64,000 bases of DNA from CAVTWD01 sp963738325 (lineage in GTDB: Bacteria > Actinomycetota > Acidimicrobiia > Acidimicrobiales > Ilumatobacteraceae): contig CAVTWD010000009.1 in assembly GCA_963738325.1 (NCBI GenBank), positions 434,001-498,000 of the forward strand, read 5' to 3'. Of this stretch, positions 18,062 to 26,583 are shown in pieces (positions within the stretch are counted from its first letter, which is position 1; each line of letters opens with the position of its first letter). The position numbers and the translations under genes were made by a program. The notes beneath the pieces were generated by a model. That model searched no databases. It was not told the DNA's origin and worked only from the letters and a program-made list of their open reading frames with translations.

Positions 18062-19522
18062 TTAGAGGGAATGGTCGGAGAGGCGGAGCGCGGCCAGGGC
18101 TCGATCGAGCGCCTCGTCGAGGGATCCGCTGGTGTCGATCTGGCGGGCTCGGGGCCATGGATCGCAGGCGACCCGCATGGCCGCCGCGATGTCGGCGTCG
18201 GCATCCGAGGCGTCGAGCCGGCTCACGGCGCGGGCTGTCATCCGGTCCGCGGCCACGGCCATGGGAGCCACGGTGAGCAGCTCGCTCAGATCGGCGTAGG
18301 CATCGCGCGCGAGGCGGGCGGCACGGGCGCGCTGGCGGCGGTCGATCCAGGAGGCGTCGAGCACGACCGACTCTCCGAGGCTCAAGGCGATGGCGGCGCG
18401 CTCGAGCATCTCGGCGTACGTTGCTTCCGTCGTGGCCGCGTCGTAAATGCCTTCGCGGTAGGGCGCCGGAGCGGGACGGCCGGCCAGCCCACAGCGCTCC
18501 TTGCGGAGCTCGTCGCTTTGCAGCAGCACCCATCCGTACCGCTCCGCGAGCATCGAGGCCAGCGTCGTCTTCCCGGTGCCGGGCAAGCCCCCGACGAGGA
18601 TGAGGCGGCACGTAGCCCGCTCGAGGTGCGACGCACAGAGCTCGAGGAGGCGGGCCGCCGCTGACCCGCTGGCGACGTCACCCTGCTCGTCGCGCAGGCA
18701 CGCCACCTTCGCTCGCACCAGCGCGCGGTAGGCGAGGTAGTGCTGCTCCAACGAGGCGGGATGGTTCTCCGCGCTGAACTCGCGGTACGCGGCGAGGAAC
18801 TCGCGCGCCAGGCTGGGATGCCCGAGCCGCTCGAGATCCATGGCCAGGAAGGCCACGTCCAGGAGCACGTCGCCGTACCGGAAGCGCTCGTCGAACTCGA
18901 GACAGTCGAGGAGCCTGGGTCCGTCGTCGAGGCACCAGATGTCATCGGCCAGCAGGTCGCCGTGCCCGTCGACGATTCGGCCCTCGGAGATGCGCCGCTC
19001 GAGGAGCGCGGCGCGGCCGTCGAGGTAGCGCAACGCCAGGCCCTCGACCTCGGCGACGGTGAGCGGGTCGAGCGGCGAGGCGACGAACCGCTCGATCTGG
19101 GCGAAGTTCCCCAGCCAGAGGCTGCGCACATGGGCGGGATCGCCGGCTTGCGAGATCTCCGGAGAGCGGCTCGCAACGGCATGGAACTCGGCCATCTTCC
19201 TGGCCACCGACCGAAGGTGAAAGGTGGCGTCGGGGGCATCGAGCAGCGCGGACAGCCGCCTGCTGTCGGGCATCCGCCGCATGACGACGAGCGGCTCCGG
19301 CGGCGCCTCACCGGGAAGGCGGAGCTCTCCGACGCCGAGGTAGACGTCCGGCGCGAGACGCCGGTTGAGCCTGACCTCGCGTTCACAGGCGTCACGGCGG
19401 CGCTCGATGGTCGACCAGTCGAGAAAGCTCGTAGTGACGGGCTTCTTGAGCTTGAGGACGAGATCGTCGTACCCGACGACCACGGAGACATGCGTCTCCT
19501 CGAGCGTGGGCGGCCACGCCAT
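18062..19522 (-). CDS. APH-like kinase fused to AAA/P-loop ATPase (Rv2004c-like)
   Basis: The protein has 486 residues. The N-terminal half is an aminoglycoside-phosphotransferase-like kinase with HGDLLADDIWCLDDG (Brenner-type loop HGDxxxxN-like) and LLDCLEFDERFRYGDVLLDVA. The C-terminal half is a P-loop kinase with Walker A GGLPGTGKTTLA and VVLDASWIDRRQR. The same two-part layout occurs in Mycobacterium tuberculosis Rv2004c, a DosR-regulon gene; that comparison is from memory. ATG 19522 is chosen from the first conserved residues (ETHVSVVVGYDDLVLKLKKP). Substrate unknown. A palindrome in the divergent gap to ftsH may control both genes. Confidence 0.85.
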   Translation of the reverse strand: MAWPPTLEETHVSVVVGYDDLVLKLKKPVTTSFLDWSTIERRRDACEREVRLNRRLAPDVYLGVGELRLPGEAPPEPLVVMRRMPDSRRLSALLDAPDATFHLRSVARKMAEFHAVASRSPEISQAGDPAHVRSLWLGNFAQIERFVASPLDPLTVAEVEGLALRYLDGRAALLERRISEGRIVDGHGDLLADDIWCLDDGPRLLDCLEFDERFRYGDVLLDVAFLAMDLERLGHPSLAREFLAAYREFSAENHPASLEQHYLAYRALVRAKVACLRDEQGDVASGSAAARLLELCASHLERATCRLILVGGLPGTGKTTLASMLAERYGWVLLQSDELRKERCGLAGRPAPAPYREGIYDAATTEATYAEMLERAAIALSLGESVVLDASWIDRRQRARAARLARDAYADLSELLTVAPMAVAADRMTARAVSRLDASDADADIAAAMRVACDPWPRARQIDTSGSLDEALDRALAALRLSDHSL

Positions 19523-19576
19523 GAGGTGATCTTGCCGCCGGGCCCCACCGGGGGCCAGGGTCGCCGGCGTCGGAAC

Positions 19577-19595
19577 GCGGGGACCAAGGTCCTGC
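19577..19595. promoter_or_regulatory. DosR-like site between APH/AAA and ftsH
   Basis: The minus strand reads GCAGGACCTTGGTCCCCGC and contains the perfect palindrome GGACCAAGGTCC. It lies 55 bp from the APH/AAA start and 41 bp from the ftsH start, so one site could serve both divergent genes. Confidence 0.65.
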
Positions 19596-19635
19596 TCGCC
19601 GGACCCTTCAGCCCTCCCGTTCGCGCCTTGGCGGG

Positions 19636-21558
19636 GTGCACCCTGGAGATGTGGCTCCCGTCCCGCCTCCCGCGCCGGTCGCCGGGCCTCCGCCCCGTCG
19701 CGGCGAAGACACACAAGGCCAGCCGGCCGGGGGGCGGCGGTGGTTGAACTGGGTGTGGGTGGCTGGCGCCGTGACGGTGGCCATCGTGATGATCGTGTGG
19801 TCGCTGCGCCAGACCACGCCCGCCCCCGTCCACCGGACCTACGGCGAGTTCCTCGGGGATGTCCGGGCCGATCGGGTGTCTTCGGTGATCCTCAACACCC
19901 ACAGCGGCTCGGTCGAGGTGACGCTGCGCGACGGCACCGACTACACGACGCAGGGCCCGGCCGGGACGCTCCCGGATGCGGATCTCCGAACTCTCGACGC
20001 GCACAACGTCATTCGCACCTACGTGCCCCCGGACACCGGTTGGGGATGGCTCGGCTCGGTGGCGGGGCTCCTCGTGCCAATCGTCATCATCATCGCCGTC
20101 TGGGTCCTCCTCACCCGCCGGACCTCGCAGATGTCGGGCGCCGCCGCGTTCGGACGCAACCCCGGACACGTCTACACGACCGAACGACCGGCGACGACCT
20201 TCGAGGACGTCGCCGGCTACGAGGGGGTCAAGAACGACGTCCTTGAAGTCGTGGAGTTCCTCCGCAATCCCGCCACGTTCCAGCAGATGGGGGCACGCAT
20301 CCCGAAGGGAGTGCTGCTCGTGGGGCCACCCGGCACGGGCAAGACGTTGCTGGCCAAGGCCGTAGCCGGAGAGGCGGGCGTGCCGTTCATCTCGGTGACC
20401 GGGTCGCATTTCATGGAGATGTTCGTCGGGGTGGGCGCGGCGCGGGTTCGAGGCCTCTTCCAGGCGGCGCGTGAACATGCCCCGTCGATCATCTTCGTCG
20501 ACGAGATCGACTCGATCGGCCGGACGCGAGGTGCGGGCTTCACCGGCGGGCACGACGAGCGAGAGCAGACCTTGAACCAGCTCCTCGCCGAGCTCGACGG
20601 CTTCGACACGACCGAGGGGATCGTCGTCATGGCGGCGACCAACCGCCCCGACATCCTCGACCCCGCGCTGCTCCGCGCCGGTCGCTTCGACCGCCAGGTC
20701 CTCGTCCCGCTGCCCTCGCTCGAAGAGCGCGAGGCCATCCTGCGGGTGCACTGCCACGACAAGCGCCTTGCCCCCGACGTCGACCTCACCCTCGTCGCGC
20801 GGGGCTCACCCGGAATGAGCGGGGCGGATCTCGCCAACCTGGTGAACGAAGCTGCGCTGGCGGCCGTGCGCTCGGGGGCCACCGAGATCCACGCCGCGCA
20901 CCTCGACGCCGCCCGTGATCGCGTGCTCATGGGTCTGCAGCGCACGTCGATGGCGCTGTCGGAGGACGAGAAGCAGGTCATCGCCCACCACGAGGCCGGG
21001 CACACGGTGATGGCGCAGCTCGTCACCCACGCCGACCCCGTGCACAAGGTGACGATCCTGCCGTCCGGCCTGGCGCTCGGCGTCACCCAGCAGCTCCCGT
21101 TGAACGAGCGGCACCTCTACGGCCGCAGCTACCTGCTCGACACCATCGCGGTGCAGCTCGGGGGCCGTGTCGCCGAGGAGCTCACGTGCGACGACATCTC
21201 CACCGGCGCCGCCAACGACCTCGTGGAGGCGACGCGGACCGCACGGCGGATGGTCGAGGAGTGGGGCATGGCCGAGCAGTTCGGGCCGGTGGCGTGGCCG
21301 CTGCAGGCCGACCCCGGTGATCCGAACGGTCACCGGTACTCCGAAGGCACCGCCGAGCGGATCGACACCGAGGTCGACCACATCCTCCGCGAGCAAGAGG
21401 CCCGCACTCGCGAGACGCTGACCGCCCATCGCGCCGCGCTGGAGGCCGTCGCCGAGGCCCTGATCGTCCACGAGACGCTCGACGGCGAAACCGTGGCCCG
21501 GATCGTTCGCCAACATCTCGGTCCGGCCCCCGGCGCGCCCACGTTGGCGGCGACGTAG
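19636..21558 (+). CDS. ftsH: ATP-dependent zinc metalloprotease FtsH
   Basis: The protein has 640 residues, normal for FtsH. It carries a first membrane helix (WVWVAGAVTVAIVMIVWSL), a periplasmic FtsH-extracellular domain, and a second helix (LVPIVIIIAVWVLLT). The AAA domain has Walker A GPPGTGKT near residue 233, Walker B IIFVDEIDSIG and the second region of homology NRPDILDPALLRAGRFDRQ. The protease site is HEAGH near residue 452, with a downstream Asp. It extracts and degrades damaged membrane and short-lived proteins. GTG 19636 is uncertain; GTG 19651 is the alternative. Housekeeping ftsH usually sits elsewhere, so this may be a second, stress-linked copy. Confidence 0.95.
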   Translation: MHPGDVAPVPPPAPVAGPPPRRGEDTQGQPAGGRRWLNWVWVAGAVTVAIVMIVWSLRQTTPAPVHRTYGEFLGDVRADRVSSVILNTHSGSVEVTLRDGTDYTTQGPAGTLPDADLRTLDAHNVIRTYVPPDTGWGWLGSVAGLLVPIVIIIAVWVLLTRRTSQMSGAAAFGRNPGHVYTTERPATTFEDVAGYEGVKNDVLEVVEFLRNPATFQQMGARIPKGVLLVGPPGTGKTLLAKAVAGEAGVPFISVTGSHFMEMFVGVGAARVRGLFQAAREHAPSIIFVDEIDSIGRTRGAGFTGGHDEREQTLNQLLAELDGFDTTEGIVVMAATNRPDILDPALLRAGRFDRQVLVPLPSLEEREAILRVHCHDKRLAPDVDLTLVARGSPGMSGADLANLVNEAALAAVRSGATEIHAAHLDAARDRVLMGLQRTSMALSEDEKQVIAHHEAGHTVMAQLVTHADPVHKVTILPSGLALGVTQQLPLNERHLYGRSYLLDTIAVQLGGRVAEELTCDDISTGAANDLVEATRTARRMVEEWGMAEQFGPVAWPLQADPGDPNGHRYSEGTAERIDTEVDHILREQEARTRETLTAHRAALEAVAEALIVHETLDGETVARIVRQHLGPAPGAPTLAAT

Positions 21559-21581
21559 CTCGACTCCCCGTCGCCGATGAG

Positions 21582-22457
21582 TCAGAGGTTCGTGTCGAGC
21601 GGAGGGACGACTGCGGGGTCGGGGATGGCCCCCGCCCGGCCGCCTGCGCTTTCCACCTCAGGAGCAGCCCCGTCGAGCTGGTACGCCGTCATCGACAACG
21701 ATCCGAAGGCGTAACCGTGGATCAGCGTCTCCGCGGGACGACCGGCGGCGGCTGCCAACCCGGCCACGTACATCAACGGCAAGAAGTGGTCGGGCGAGGG
21801 GACGGCCAGGCGGTAGTCCCCATGAGCGCTCAAGCCGACGACCCGGGCCGGATCGGAAGTCATCCGGGCTCTGGCCTCGTCGTCGAATCGATGAGCCCAG
21901 TCGAAGCCCTCGTCCTCCATGTGCCACTCGAGGATGCCCAGGTTGTGGACGACGTTGCCGCTCCCCACGACCAGCACACCACGCTCGCGCAACGGCGCCA
22001 GCGCCACCCCCAACTCGAAGTGGTAGGCGAGCGGTTCGAGGGCGTTGATCGACAACTGCACGACGGGGATGTCGGCGTCGGGGAAGGCGTGACAAAGCAC
22101 CGACCAGGTGCCGTGGTCGATGCCCCAGCTGTCGTTGTCGAGCCCGACCCACGTCGGCTTCACCACCTCGCCGACCTCTTCAGCGAGCTCCGGTGAGCCA
22201 GCAGCGGGATAGTCGAAGTCGAAGAGCTCCTGCGGAAAGCCAAAGAAGTCGTGGATGGTGCGCGGCTTCGTCATGGCCGTGACCGCGGTGGCGTTGATGA
22301 ACCAGTGCGCCGACACCGCCAGGATGGCGCGGGGCCGCGGGCACGCCGCGCCGAAGGCCCGCCAGGCCTTTGTGTACCGGTTCGACTCCAGTGCGTTCAT
22401 GGGGCTGCCGTGGCCGATGAAGACGGCCGGCATCGTCGTCGCTGTCACGGGATCCAT
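21582..22457 (-). CDS. 4,5-DOPA-extradiol-type dioxygenase (LigB/YgiD family)
   Basis: The protein has 291 residues. Metal ligands are visible in IGHGSPMNALE, SAHWFINATAV, and LHN-type SGNVVHNLGILEW; the C-terminal block SLSMTAYQLD is typical of YgiD/DODA proteins. They open catechol rings using non-haem Fe or Zn, though natural substrates in bacteria are often unknown. The start may be ATG 22457 or GTG 22446, both just before TATTMPAVFIGHG. Confidence 0.88.
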   Translation of the reverse strand: MDPVTATTMPAVFIGHGSPMNALESNRYTKAWRAFGAACPRPRAILAVSAHWFINATAVTAMTKPRTIHDFFGFPQELFDFDYPAAGSPELAEEVGEVVKPTWVGLDNDSWGIDHGTWSVLCHAFPDADIPVVQLSINALEPLAYHFELGVALAPLRERGVLVVGSGNVVHNLGILEWHMEDEGFDWAHRFDDEARARMTSDPARVVGLSAHGDYRLAVPSPDHFLPLMYVAGLAAAAGRPAETLIHGYAFGSLSMTAYQLDGAAPEVESAGGRAGAIPDPAVVPPLDTNL

Positions 22458-22610
22458 CCTCGCGTGGAATGGCGCGTGCTCCACCTCCGTCCGCTGGCCT
22501 TTCCCGTTGACGCGGGTCGATTCGCGCTGATGCGCCGCGATGTGACACGCACGAACGGGGGGGCGCGACGGGCGGTGAGCACGGCTGACGGCACGGCCGG
22601 AGGGCGGGCG

Positions 22611-22629
22611 GCGGGACCTTCGCCCCTGG
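22611..22629. promoter_or_regulatory. DosR-like 19-bp site upstream of the flavodoxin gene
   Basis: It reads GCGGGACCTTCGCCCCTGG, nearly equal to the site at 24243. It lies 121 bp before the flavodoxin gene and 154 bp before the divergent dioxygenase. Confidence 0.65.
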
Positions 22630-22749
22630 CGAGGGCGGCGCCAACGCTCCACCATGGCCGTAGCCAACGTCGAGGCCGTCGTCGCGTCTCGCGGGGCGCC
22701 AGCCGCGTGCGGCGACGGGTCCGACGTCGAGGACCAAAGGAGGCCGGCG

Positions 22750-23304
22750 ATGCGAGCCCTGGTCGTCTACGAATCCATGTACGGCAACACTCATACGGTG
22801 GCGGCGAAGATCGGCGAAGGGCTGCGCGTCACGATGGACGTGACGGTGGTACCCGTCGGGGAGGCGACGCCGGCCATGGTGGAGGCATCCAACGTTGTTG
22901 TGTGCGGTGGCCCGACGCACGCCCATGGCATGTCGAGCGCCAGCTCGCGCAAGGCGGCCCTCGCCGCGGCCGAGAAGCCCGACGCCCATCTCGACCTCGA
23001 CCCCGCCGCCGAGGGCGAAGGCCTGCGGGACTGGCTCGAGTCGATGGGCGAGGGGGACAAGAAGCCGGCCGGGGCCGCCTTCGACACCCGCATCGACGCG
23101 CCCGGCTTCCTCACCGGCCACGCGTCGCACGGCATCGCCCGCCGTCTCCGCCACCATGGCTTCTGTGTCGCGCTCGAGCCGATGAGCTTCCTGGTGGACC
23201 GCCAGAACCATCTGCTCGAAGGTGAGGCCGACCGCGCCGTGGCGTGGGGGGCAGAGGTGGCCGCCGCCGTCGGTGCGACCCACCCGTCGGCGTCGCCGCG
23301 CTGA
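22750..23304 (+). CDS. Flavodoxin-family protein
   Basis: The 184-residue protein begins RALVVYESMYGNTHTVA, the FMN-phosphate loop of flavodoxins, and has the second FMN loop near VVCGGPTHAHGMSS. ATG 22750 follows an AAAGGAGG ribosome site. It probably carries electrons by bound FMN. It is longer than short-chain flavodoxins, with a C-terminal extension (HHGFCVALEPMSFLVDRQNH). Its partner is not shown by sequence. Confidence 0.88.
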   Translation: MRALVVYESMYGNTHTVAAKIGEGLRVTMDVTVVPVGEATPAMVEASNVVVCGGPTHAHGMSSASSRKAALAAAEKPDAHLDLDPAAEGEGLRDWLESMGEGDKKPAGAAFDTRIDAPGFLTGHASHGIARRLRHHGFCVALEPMSFLVDRQNHLLEGEADRAVAWGAEVAAAVGATHPSASPR

Positions 23305-23344
23305 GGCGCGCTCGGGAGCGACCGGTCGGAGCAGCCGGCGGCAC

Positions 23345-24148
23345 TCAGCCATCGACGGTGACGACGCGGGCCGAGATCGGTTCGGCCTTGCCGCGTAGGT
23401 CCAAGTCGATGGCTTCACCGTCGACGACGCCGGCCGTGTCGGCGACGGTGGAGGACATGACGATCTGACCGCCGCGGGCCGCGGCCTGCAGGCGCGCGGC
23501 GGTGTTCACGACATCCCCGATCGCCGTGAAGTCCCGGATGTCACCGTCGCCGACGATGCCGACGAAGGCGCGACCGGCATCGAGGCCGACGCCGACGTCG
23601 AGCTGGCGACGCCCCAGAACCCCGTAGCCCACGGCCCGCAGGATCTCCCGGGCGTCACGAACCATGGCATCGAGAAACCGGCCATCGGGAGCGAGCGGCG
23701 GGAAGTACAGGCCCATCACCTCGTCGCCGATGAGCTTGTCGACGATGCCGTGGCGAACGACCACTCGAGTCACGTCGCTGTAGAAGCGGTTCAACGCCCT
23801 CGCCATCGCCTCGGGTGCGAGCTGCTCGGCGAGCGCCGTTGATCCCCGCACGTCCGCGAAGAGCACTCCCACGGTGAGGGTGACTCCGCCCTCGGGAGCG
23901 AGCTCGAAACAGGCCCGGCACCATCGCGGGTTCTTGCGCGACGGCCCCTTGCCGACGAGGCGCATGAGGGCACCGCCCGGCCCGCCGAAGGGGTTCCCGC
24001 ACGCCTCGCACCGCGGGGCGGACGGGAGCCGCGAGAGCAGCTTCACGGCACGCCGCACCCGGGCGTGGGCGAAGTAGTCGTAGAAGCGCGCCCACTCCTC
24101 CGGGTTGACCTGCGCCCCCTCGGGAACCGGGGGGACCCCACGAGTCAT
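23345..24148 (-). CDS. Adenylate/guanylate cyclase-domain protein with N-terminal zinc motif
   Basis: The protein has 267 residues. The first 100 include CEACGNPF and CRACFE, two CxxC pairs able to bind zinc. The class III cyclase domain follows: VGVLFADVRGSTALAEQL (metal Asp), DKLIGDEVMGLYFPP, and GDIRDFTAIGDVVNTAARLQ with the transition-state Asn/Arg region. It should make cAMP if active. ATG 24148 gives PPVPEGAQVNPEEWARFYDYF. A cNMP-binding protein is encoded at 61.9 kb, but nothing shows they work together. Confidence 0.87.
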   Translation of the reverse strand: MTRGVPPVPEGAQVNPEEWARFYDYFAHARVRRAVKLLSRLPSAPRCEACGNPFGGPGGALMRLVGKGPSRKNPRWCRACFELAPEGGVTLTVGVLFADVRGSTALAEQLAPEAMARALNRFYSDVTRVVVRHGIVDKLIGDEVMGLYFPPLAPDGRFLDAMVRDAREILRAVGYGVLGRRQLDVGVGLDAGRAFVGIVGDGDIRDFTAIGDVVNTAARLQAAARGGQIVMSSTVADTAGVVDGEAIDLDLRGKAEPISARVVTVDG

Positions 24149-24242
24149 GCCCGGATTATTCCCGCGACGAGCACCGCGATGGTCGACAGCGCAGGAGGTG
24201 TTCACTTTGTGTCGGTCGTCTGGCGCGCGGCGCGTTCGTGGC

Positions 24243-24261
24243 GAGGGACCTTCGCCTCTGG
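24243..24261. promoter_or_regulatory. DosR-like 19-bp site upstream of the AhpD-like gene
   Basis: It reads GAGGGACCTTCGCCTCTGG and ends 25 bp before the AhpD-like start. It is nearly identical to the sites at 22611 and 14649. Confidence 0.65.
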
Positions 24262-24286
24262 GGGCGTCGAACCCGAGGTGGGCAGC

Positions 24287-24640
24287 ATGGGTCGCATGAC
24301 CAGCTACCGAGAGGCCATCGACGAGCTCCGCCAGCCCACTCGTGCGCTGCGTGACGCCATTCCCGAGACCTGGGGCGACTTCGCTCGGCTCCACCGCGCC
24401 GCGCTGGACGACGGGGCGCTGCCAGCTCGCGTGAAAGAGCTCATGGCGCTGGCGATCGCGGTGGTCAAGCAATGCGACGGCTGTATCGCTCACCACGCCA
24501 AGGCCGCCGCGCGACTCGGCGCCACTTCAGAGGAGGTCTCCGAGACCCTCGGCGTGTGCCTGTTGATGGACGGGGGACCGGCAAGCGTCTACGGGCCGCG
24601 CGCCTTCAGCGCGTACGGCGAGTTCGCCACCAGCGCGTGA
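24287..24640 (+). CDS. AhpD-like carboxymuconolactone decarboxylase-family protein
   Basis: The 117-residue protein has the AhpD signature: VKELMALAIAVVKQCDGCIAHH contains the Cys-x-x-Cys pair and following His. Such proteins reduce peroxiredoxin systems or act in related redox steps. ATG 24287 has a GAGGTG ribosome site; ATG 24296 is possible. Its promoter carries the cluster palindrome. Confidence 0.9.
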   Translation: MGRMTSYREAIDELRQPTRALRDAIPETWGDFARLHRAALDDGALPARVKELMALAIAVVKQCDGCIAHHAKAAARLGATSEEVSETLGVCLLMDGGPASVYGPRAFSAYGEFATSA

Positions 24641-24687
24641 CCGGGTCCACTGGGCGGATCGATTCAGCCAGGTGAAGACTGAAGCAG

Positions 24688-26007
24688 GTGCCATCGCCGC
24701 AACCGCCCGGCCGCAGAACGAGCGGCCCAGAGGTCGAGAGCCTTTCCGGCGCGGACCGCGCCGTTCTCCTGGTCGTCGACGATGACGTGGCTGGACGCGC
24801 CACGCTCGAGCGGGAGGTGTCGAAGCGCTACGGGCAGGACTACGACGTGCGCATCCAAGCGTCGCCGGCCGGGGCACTGAAGTGCCTCGTAGAGCTCGAG
24901 CGAGCCGGGCTGGAGGCTGAACAGCGTCCCGTCGTCTTCGTCCTGACCGTCCCCTCATCGATCCCTCGAACACCGAGATCGCCGACGCGTTCGGCGTGAA
25001 CGCCTCCGCGCTCGATGGCGAGTTCGACGTCGTGATCGTCCGGGCCCGGGCCGGCCGGTCTCGGCGCGGCCGTGTACGCCGCGCCCGAGGGGACTGCGCA
25101 CGCTGGTGCTCGAGCGCGAGGCGATCGGCGGTCAAGCAGGCACGTCATCGCTCATCCGCAACTTCCTCGGCTTCCCCACAGGCATCAGCGGCAACCAGCT
25201 CGCCATCCGCGCCCACGAGCAGGCCTGGCTGTTCGGTGCCCAGTTCCACTTCATGGAAGCCGCCCCGCGCCTCGATCCGGGCCCGGAACGCCATGCGGTG
25301 GTGCTGGCCAACGGGACGCAGGTGACGGCCCGGTCCGTGGTGCTCGCCCTGGGCGTCTCCTACCGCCGCCTTGGGGGTGCCGCGCCTCGACGCCCTGCTC
25401 GGGATGGGCGTCTTCTACGGCGCGGCCGTTGCCGAGGCTCGGGCGCTGACGGGGCGGCGGGTCTTCGCCGTTGGTGGCGGGAACTCAGCGGGCCAAGCCG
25501 CCCTCCACCTCGCCAAGTTCGCCCACCACGTCACCATCCCGGCGCGAGGCGATGGGCTCGCCGAGAGCATGTCGAGCTACCTGATGCCCAGATCTCGGCC
25601 ACGCGCAACATCGACGTCCGCACCCGCACCGAGGTGGTCGACGGTGAGGGCGAGGGCCGGGACACCCGCGTCGCGCTGCGCGACGCCGCCACGGGCGCGG
25701 TGACGAGCGAGTCCGCCGACGCGCTGTTCGTGCTGATCGGCGCGGAACCGCACACGGCCTGGCTTCCGGCGGAGATCGAGCGAGACCCGTGGGGGGTTAC
25801 ATCAAGACCGGGATCGACCTTCTCGTCGACGGTCGTGCGCCCGACGCGTGGCCCCTCGGCCGTTCTCCGATGCCGCTCGAGACGTCGGTGCCCGGGGTGT
25901 TCGCCGTCGGGGACGTGCGCCATCGAGCGCTGAAGCGGGTGGCCTCCGCGGTCGGTGAAGGCTCCACCGCCATCACGCTCGCGCACGAGCATCTCGCCGC
26001 CACCTGA
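24688..26007 (+). pseudogene. Receiver/thioredoxin-reductase-like fusion, deleted and frameshifted
   Basis: The start of a response-regulator receiver (AVLLVVDDDVAGRATLE) is followed, after a gap, by a TrxB-like flavoprotein: IGGQAGTSSLIRNFLGFPTG, the NADPH loop RVFAVGGGNSAGQAALHLA, and the FAD end SVPGVFAVGDVRHRALKRV. These pieces lie in at least five shifts of frame. Most of the receiver and the linker domain seen in full-length relatives are missing, so this looks truly decayed, although part of the frame damage may be sequence error. The active family links a receiver to a CxxC-less reductase. Confidence 0.8.
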
Positions 26008-26025
26008 CCGGCGCGAGTGCTCGTG

Positions 26026-26077
26026 CCGACGGTTCAGTCGGTTGCCACGTACCGACGGTTCAGTCGGTTGCCACGTA
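26026..26077. repeat. 26-bp perfect tandem duplication
   Basis: The unit begins CCGACGGTTCAGTCGG and ends CCACGTA; two copies abut exactly. The second holds the stop and last codons of the VOC gene, the first a spare copy of them. It looks like a recent slippage event. Confidence 0.9.
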
Positions 26078-26533
26078 CCGGCGGGCCGGCGTGCCGGGTG
26101 GGTGGTACACGCCGGGAATCGCGTCGGGGTTCTCGACCAACACCTCACCTTCGAGGCCGTCGGGATCACGGAAGAACAGCGACAGCTCCGGGCCGAAGTC
26201 CGTGACGAAGGCGTCGGCCGCGCCGCGCTCCATGAGACGCCGGCGGATCTCCTCGAAGGAGGCGAGGTCTCTGGCCCGCAGGCCGAGATGATCGATGCGT
26301 CCCCGCCCGAACATCGGCACCTGCCGGCTGGCCTCGGTGTTGCCGTCGATCTGGAAGACGTTCAGCATCGTTCCGTCGCCGATGTCGACGAACGAGAGGC
26401 GGAAGCCGGGACCCTCGGGAGCCTCCTTCAGGTCACCGGCGATCTCCGCGTCGAACACCTCACGGTAGAAGTCGTGCAGCCGTTCCGTGTCGGCCGTCAA
26501 CGTGGCGACGTGGTTGATGCCCCTCAGCAGCAT
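26060..26533 (-). CDS. VOC (glyoxalase/dioxygenase) superfamily protein
   Basis: The 157-residue protein has two beta-alpha-beta-beta-beta units: GINHVATLTADTERLHDFYR at the start and IDHLGLRARDLASFEEIRRR in the middle, ending ELSLFFRDPDGLEGEVLVEN. Metal ligands (His, His, Glu) are in place. The family includes glyoxalase I and extradiol dioxygenases; the substrate is unknown. Its stop lies inside a 26-bp tandem repeat. Confidence 0.88.
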   Translation of the reverse strand: MLLRGINHVATLTADTERLHDFYREVFDAEIAGDLKEAPEGPGFRLSFVDIGDGTMLNVFQIDGNTEASRQVPMFGRGRIDHLGLRARDLASFEEIRRRLMERGAADAFVTDFGPELSLFFRDPDGLEGEVLVENPDAIPGVYHPPGTPARRYVATD

Positions 26534-26583
26534 GCACCGAGCCTACGGGCGCGGCGCTGCCGCCGCGGCTCGCCGCCGGCCGG

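Noticed and set aside
18382..20757. Minus-strand open frame of 791 codons
   Set aside because: It overlaps APH/AAA and ftsH in other frames; composition is Ser/Arg/Pro-rich shadow sequence.
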